DNA of 64,000 bases from Candidatus Nitrosocosmicus sp. (GTDB taxonomy: Archaea > Thermoproteota > Nitrososphaeria > Nitrososphaerales > Nitrososphaeraceae). The notes under the pieces were generated by a model, which saw nothing but the letters and a program-made list of their open reading frames with translations, was not told where the DNA came from and did not search any database. The stretch lies in NCBI GenBank assembly GCA_031177355.1, contig JAPSGR010000004.1, forward strand, positions 1 to 64,000, in the 5' to 3' direction. The translations under genes were made by a program, and so were the position numbers. Below are positions 61,659 through 64,000 of the stretch, piece after piece (position 1 is the stretch's first letter; each line of letters begins with the position of its first letter).

Positions 61659-62117
61659 ATGAGCACCGTTAGTGAAATAATGTCACCTCGTGAACCGTGG
61701 ACAATTCAAGCATATTCTAATAAGACTGCTCATGATGTAGCCACTATGCTAACCAACTATCGTATAGGATCGGTACTTGTTATCGATAAGGATAAGACAC
61801 CGATTGGGATCATTACTGAGCGGGACATGGTTAAGCGTGTTTGTCTTGAGAGTTTGAATGCAAGTAAAGTGCTTGTAGAGGACATTATGACATCGCCATT
61901 AATAACTATAATGACATATGATTCTGTTGATACCGCATCAAGGATCATGATATCAAACAAAATAAAACGATTACCCGTGATGGAAGCAGATAACCGAATT
62001 GTAGGTATCATAAGTGTTACTGATATAACTAAAAATCTTGCAAAAATCTTATTTGATGATTATAATCGATATAGATCATTAAAGAAAATTCTTGAGATTG
62101 ATGATGTATCGAATTAA
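61659..62117 (+). CDS. CBS-domain protein
   Basis: A 152-residue protein consisting of two CBS repeats: ATMLTNYRIGSVLVIDKDKTPIGIITERDMVKRV and ASRIMISNKIKRLPVMEADNRIVGIISVTDI. Such pairs bind AMP, ATP or SAM and regulate partners. No catalytic domain is fused, and the partner is unknown. Many thaumarchaeal genomes carry several such stand-alone copies. Confidence 0.88.
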   Translation: MSTVSEIMSPREPWTIQAYSNKTAHDVATMLTNYRIGSVLVIDKDKTPIGIITERDMVKRVCLESLNASKVLVEDIMTSPLITIMTYDSVDTASRIMISNKIKRLPVMEADNRIVGIISVTDITKNLAKILFDDYNRYRSLKKILEIDDVSN

Positions 62118-62473
62118 CCTCTAATTATCGTAGATTTTAAGTCTTCATGCAACATTATGCTTGAAAAATTATAATTTATTTGATCTTAAGTAAAATTTGC
62201 ACAATTTTAGAATTTGATAAATAATGGGATAGAAAATATTTGTTCTGTTTTTTTATTATCTCTAGATCTATATTTTACAAAATTTTTTCCCGGCACTTTA
62301 TTCATTCTTTCTTTATTCTTTTTATTGACTTCATAATCATAATCTGGATTGGATTACTAATATTTAAAAAACCAGGATTATACTAAATCTGAAAAATCGG
62401 ATTGGTAGAAACAGAATTGACCTATCACAATGGAAATGGTTAAATTATGTGTTCAATTTTTTTATAATAAAAT
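62118..62473. other. Intergenic stretch upstream of tRNA-Thr
   Basis: About 355 A+T-rich bases. A 32-codon minus-strand frame (MNKVPGKNFVKYRSRDNK...) is present but too short to call. TTAAATTA near 62437-62446 may be the tRNA promoter. Confidence 0.35.
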
Positions 62474-62548
62474 GCCTTGGTAGCTCAGCCTGGCCAGAGC
62501 GTTGCCTTGGTAAGGCAAAGGTCGCGGGTTCAATTCCCGCCCAAGGCT
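62474..62548 (+). tRNA. tRNA-Thr (GGT)
   Basis: Acceptor GCCTTGG/CCAAGGC with discriminator T; D arm GCTC-AGCCTGGCCA-GAGC; anticodon stem TTGCC/GGCAA with loop TTGGTAA (anticodon GGT); T arm GCGGG-TTCAATT-CCCGC. 75 nt, no intron. CCA is not encoded. Confidence 0.95.
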
Positions 62549-63059
62549 TTCTCTATTTGGGCTTTGCTTGAAAAAAGAATGATGGTTTGGGTTTGTCTGG
62601 GAAGTATTGGTTTGAATAATGTAGATACTGTTTTGACAATCAGGTGAATATAATTATCACAAGTGCAACATTAGAGTCGTATTTATTGAAAAATTCCTTA
62701 CATCTATTCTAATATAGCTAAATTCAGGTCCAGTGTGACGATATTGAAAATTGCTCATTTATGATTCTATAAGGGTGGTTTATGATCTTTTATTCCTCTA
62801 GGGTATTTTCATCTAACTTTATTTATTATTACACTTGTCTTTTGCCAATAGTGACGAAAATCTAAATTTAATAAAAACGATGTATGTAATCATATATCTT
62901 TATTAAATATTAGGGTAATGCAGTGATCGGACTACGAGTTACGTTAAAAAATGTAACTGAATTATAGTCCAGTTTAGAGTAACTAATCCATCTTCGTTTA
63001 GTTTTATTTAAGACCGTTATTATAAATAAGCACAGCAAACAGATGCAATCTTAATTCAC
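62549..63059. other. Intergenic stretch with one hairpin
   Basis: About 510 A+T-rich bases. No coding frame is supported. It contains the inverted repeat at 62929-62970 and a TATTATAAATAA box near 63018-63029 that fits the exported-protein gene. Confidence 0.4.
62929..62970. repeat. Two-part inverted repeat (hairpin)
   Basis: GGACTA and TAGTCC form an outer 6-bp stem, and AGTTAC with GTAACT form an inner 6-bp stem around an A-rich loop. It lies about 90 bp upstream of the exported-protein gene, before its probable TATA box, so it could be an operator or the end of another transcript. Confidence 0.45.
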
Positions 63060-63665
63060 TTGCTGCAACACTCTTTCAATAATGTTTATATTTGTATAGA
63101 ATTATTAAATGCTAATTTGTATAAAACACAAATTCTAAATAAAAAGACTTTAGGTTCACTCAATTTATCTATTGTCACATTGACCATGTTGTTGTTAACC
63201 CTAGGAGTTACTTCGTCCTATTCTCAAGGTTTTGAAGAAGATCAATCAACATCTGTTCAAATATATAAGTCATCTTTAAATTCATATAGTATTATCAATG
63301 ATACTGCTTTTATTAAACCATTTTTTGATACAACATATACAATTAGTGGCAGTAGCACGTCTATGAATACTTCTCAAAGTATAATTAATTCGACAATCAT
63401 TAATGACTTTATGTTGTCTCCCACTGTAGGTTATATCATGCAATATACTAATAACACAAGCATAGGGAATAATTCAAGCACTATACTTCCTTCACTGCCT
63501 AATCCCTTTGTTGATATCGATACCATAAGTAGCAAAATTCATCAAGAAATTTCTCAAGCCATCAACAATGCTGTTGATATTGGCAATTATAAAGTAGACA
63601 TAAGATGCACTTTTGGAGAAAATATTGAAGATTGGGATTGTGAGGTTTTTAGCTTGCCAATATAA
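63060..63665 (+). CDS. Exported hypothetical protein, 201 aa
   Basis: A hydrophobic segment (LSIVTLTMLLLTLGVTSSYSQ, about residues 37-57) after a Lys-containing stretch looks like a signal peptide. The mature part is rich in Ser, Thr, Asn and Ile (SIINSTIINDFMLSP) with many NxS/T sequons and two C-terminal Cys (DIRCTFGENIEDWDCEVF). The TTG at 63060 gives a long n-region; a TTG near 63117 would be closer to a normal signal peptide. No family is recognised. Confidence 0.5.
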   Translation: MLQHSFNNVYICIELLNANLYKTQILNKKTLGSLNLSIVTLTMLLLTLGVTSSYSQGFEEDQSTSVQIYKSSLNSYSIINDTAFIKPFFDTTYTISGSSTSMNTSQSIINSTIINDFMLSPTVGYIMQYTNNTSIGNNSSTILPSLPNPFVDIDTISSKIHQEISQAINNAVDIGNYKVDIRCTFGENIEDWDCEVFSLPI

Positions 63666-63969
63666 ATTTGCAAGCCCTTCGCCACTTTTTTTGTATAGAG
63701 TCAGAATAATTCTTTTTTTCCAAAACTGATCTCAAAATTTCGGAAATCGAGGCCACTCTTTTAAAACATAAATTTCTTCAATAGATTAATATACAATTGA
63801 ATTGCAATTATGCCCTTTCGATAATTAGTTAATCACGAAACAATCTATGTTTATTTTACCTCTGCTTAATGTGTATGAACTGTTTGTTAGACTAGCAAAA
63901 ATACATTCAGTCAATTGCTTTTAAGGATTTACGATATATATATAAGTATTTCAGAAATAAGTGTAAACG
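63666..63969. other. Intergenic stretch before the last tRNA
   Basis: About 300 A+T-rich bases. No gene is seen apart from the promoter listed next. Confidence 0.35.
63933..63945 (+). promoter_or_regulatory. TATA box for the partial tRNA at the window end
   Basis: GATATATATATAA is centred about 30-32 bp upstream of the GCGGGGG tRNA start, a strong archaeal TATA element. Confidence 0.5.
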
Positions 63970-63970
63970 G

Positions 63971-64000
63971 GCGGGGGTTGTAGAGCCTGGCCAAATAAAT
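63971..64000 (+). tRNA. Probable 5' end of a tRNA gene, cut by the window edge
   Basis: GCGGGGGTTGTAGAGCCTGGCC looks like an acceptor strand GCGGGGG followed by T8 and a D loop with the AGCCTGG motif seen also in tRNA-Thr here. A good TATA box is placed upstream. The 3' part and anticodon are beyond the window, so identity is unknown; an intron may follow, because the next bases (AAATAAAT) are A+T-rich. Confidence 0.5.

Noticed and set aside
62221-62330. 32-codon minus-strand frame MNKVPGKNFVKYRSRDNK...
   Set aside because: Too short, no clear promoter, composition not decisive; worth only a conservation check.
1-64000. CRISPR array, insertion sequence or prophage
   Set aside because: I saw no regularly spaced repeats, no transposase or integrase motifs and no phage structural genes. 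The only clear direct repeat is the TPR duplication at 55493-55662.

Overview
The window reads as chromosome of an ammonia-oxidising-type archaeon (Nitrososphaeria/Thaumarchaeota). I infer the order Nitrososphaerales, possibly a low-GC soil lineage such as Nitrosocosmicus. The evidence is archaeal information machinery (histone, thermosome, Spt5, S17e, L32e, L19e, L11, 7S SRP RNA, FtsY, prefoldin alpha, Dim2-like KH protein, DtdA, ATP-dependent DNA ligase), a 4-hydroxybutyryl-CoA dehydratase (marker of the 3-hydroxypropionate/4-hydroxybutyrate carbon-fixation cycle), tRNA genes with introns, and TATA boxes about 25-28 bp upstream of many nearly leaderless starts. No ammonia-monooxygenase genes are present, so the lineage call rests on the gene set only.

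Layout. 1-4.8 kb: end of ilvE, then an accessory stretch (putative esterase, two unknown genes, a small exported protein, a decayed DtxR/MntR-type regulator). 4.8-19 kb: SPFH membrane protein, guaB, purA, a cupredoxin, a PD-(D/E)XK nuclease-like protein, Nudix hydrolase, cis-prenyltransferase, DUF373 membrane protein, CoA-binding protein, MptE-like pterin pyrophosphokinase and guaA. 19-33 kb: pyrF, DUF424, sucCD, a zinc-ribbon miniprotein, DUF309, intron-containing tRNA-Cys, histone, TatD, S17e-MoaD-KH cluster, UbiX, PfkB kinase, trpG-trpD, RlmE, apt-mtnP. 33-42.7 kb: central carbon and secretion genes (4-hydroxybutyryl-CoA dehydratase, archaeal GAPDH, prefoldin, ftsY, argF, Rieske ferredoxin, pckA). 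42.7-51 kb: a tRNA-Gln apparently split by three introns, YkgJ-like protein, SOD, L32e-L19e, Nudix, DtdA, spt5-rpl11, thermosome, SRP RNA. 51-64 kb: a three-gene VWA / atypical kinase / PP2C module facing a TPR membrane protein, a Clp1/Grc3-type RNA kinase, an orphan DNA methyltransferase, DNA ligase, CBS protein, tRNA-Thr, an exported protein and the start of another tRNA.

How the genes work together. Purine synthesis and salvage are well represented (guaB, guaA, purA, apt, mtnP). Carbon metabolism combines CO2 fixation (abfD) with gluconeogenic steps (pckA, gap) and succinyl-CoA synthetase. Protein targeting has both SRP RNA and its receptor. The most unusual content is (i) the VWA-kinase-phosphatase triad, which resembles the bacterial TerY-P phosphorylation module, with a nearby TPR protein carrying a bacterial-signalling-like N-terminal region, and (ii) the multi-intron tRNA-Gln, for which bulge-helix-bulge structures can be drawn by hand and whose three removals leave a 73-nt tRNA.
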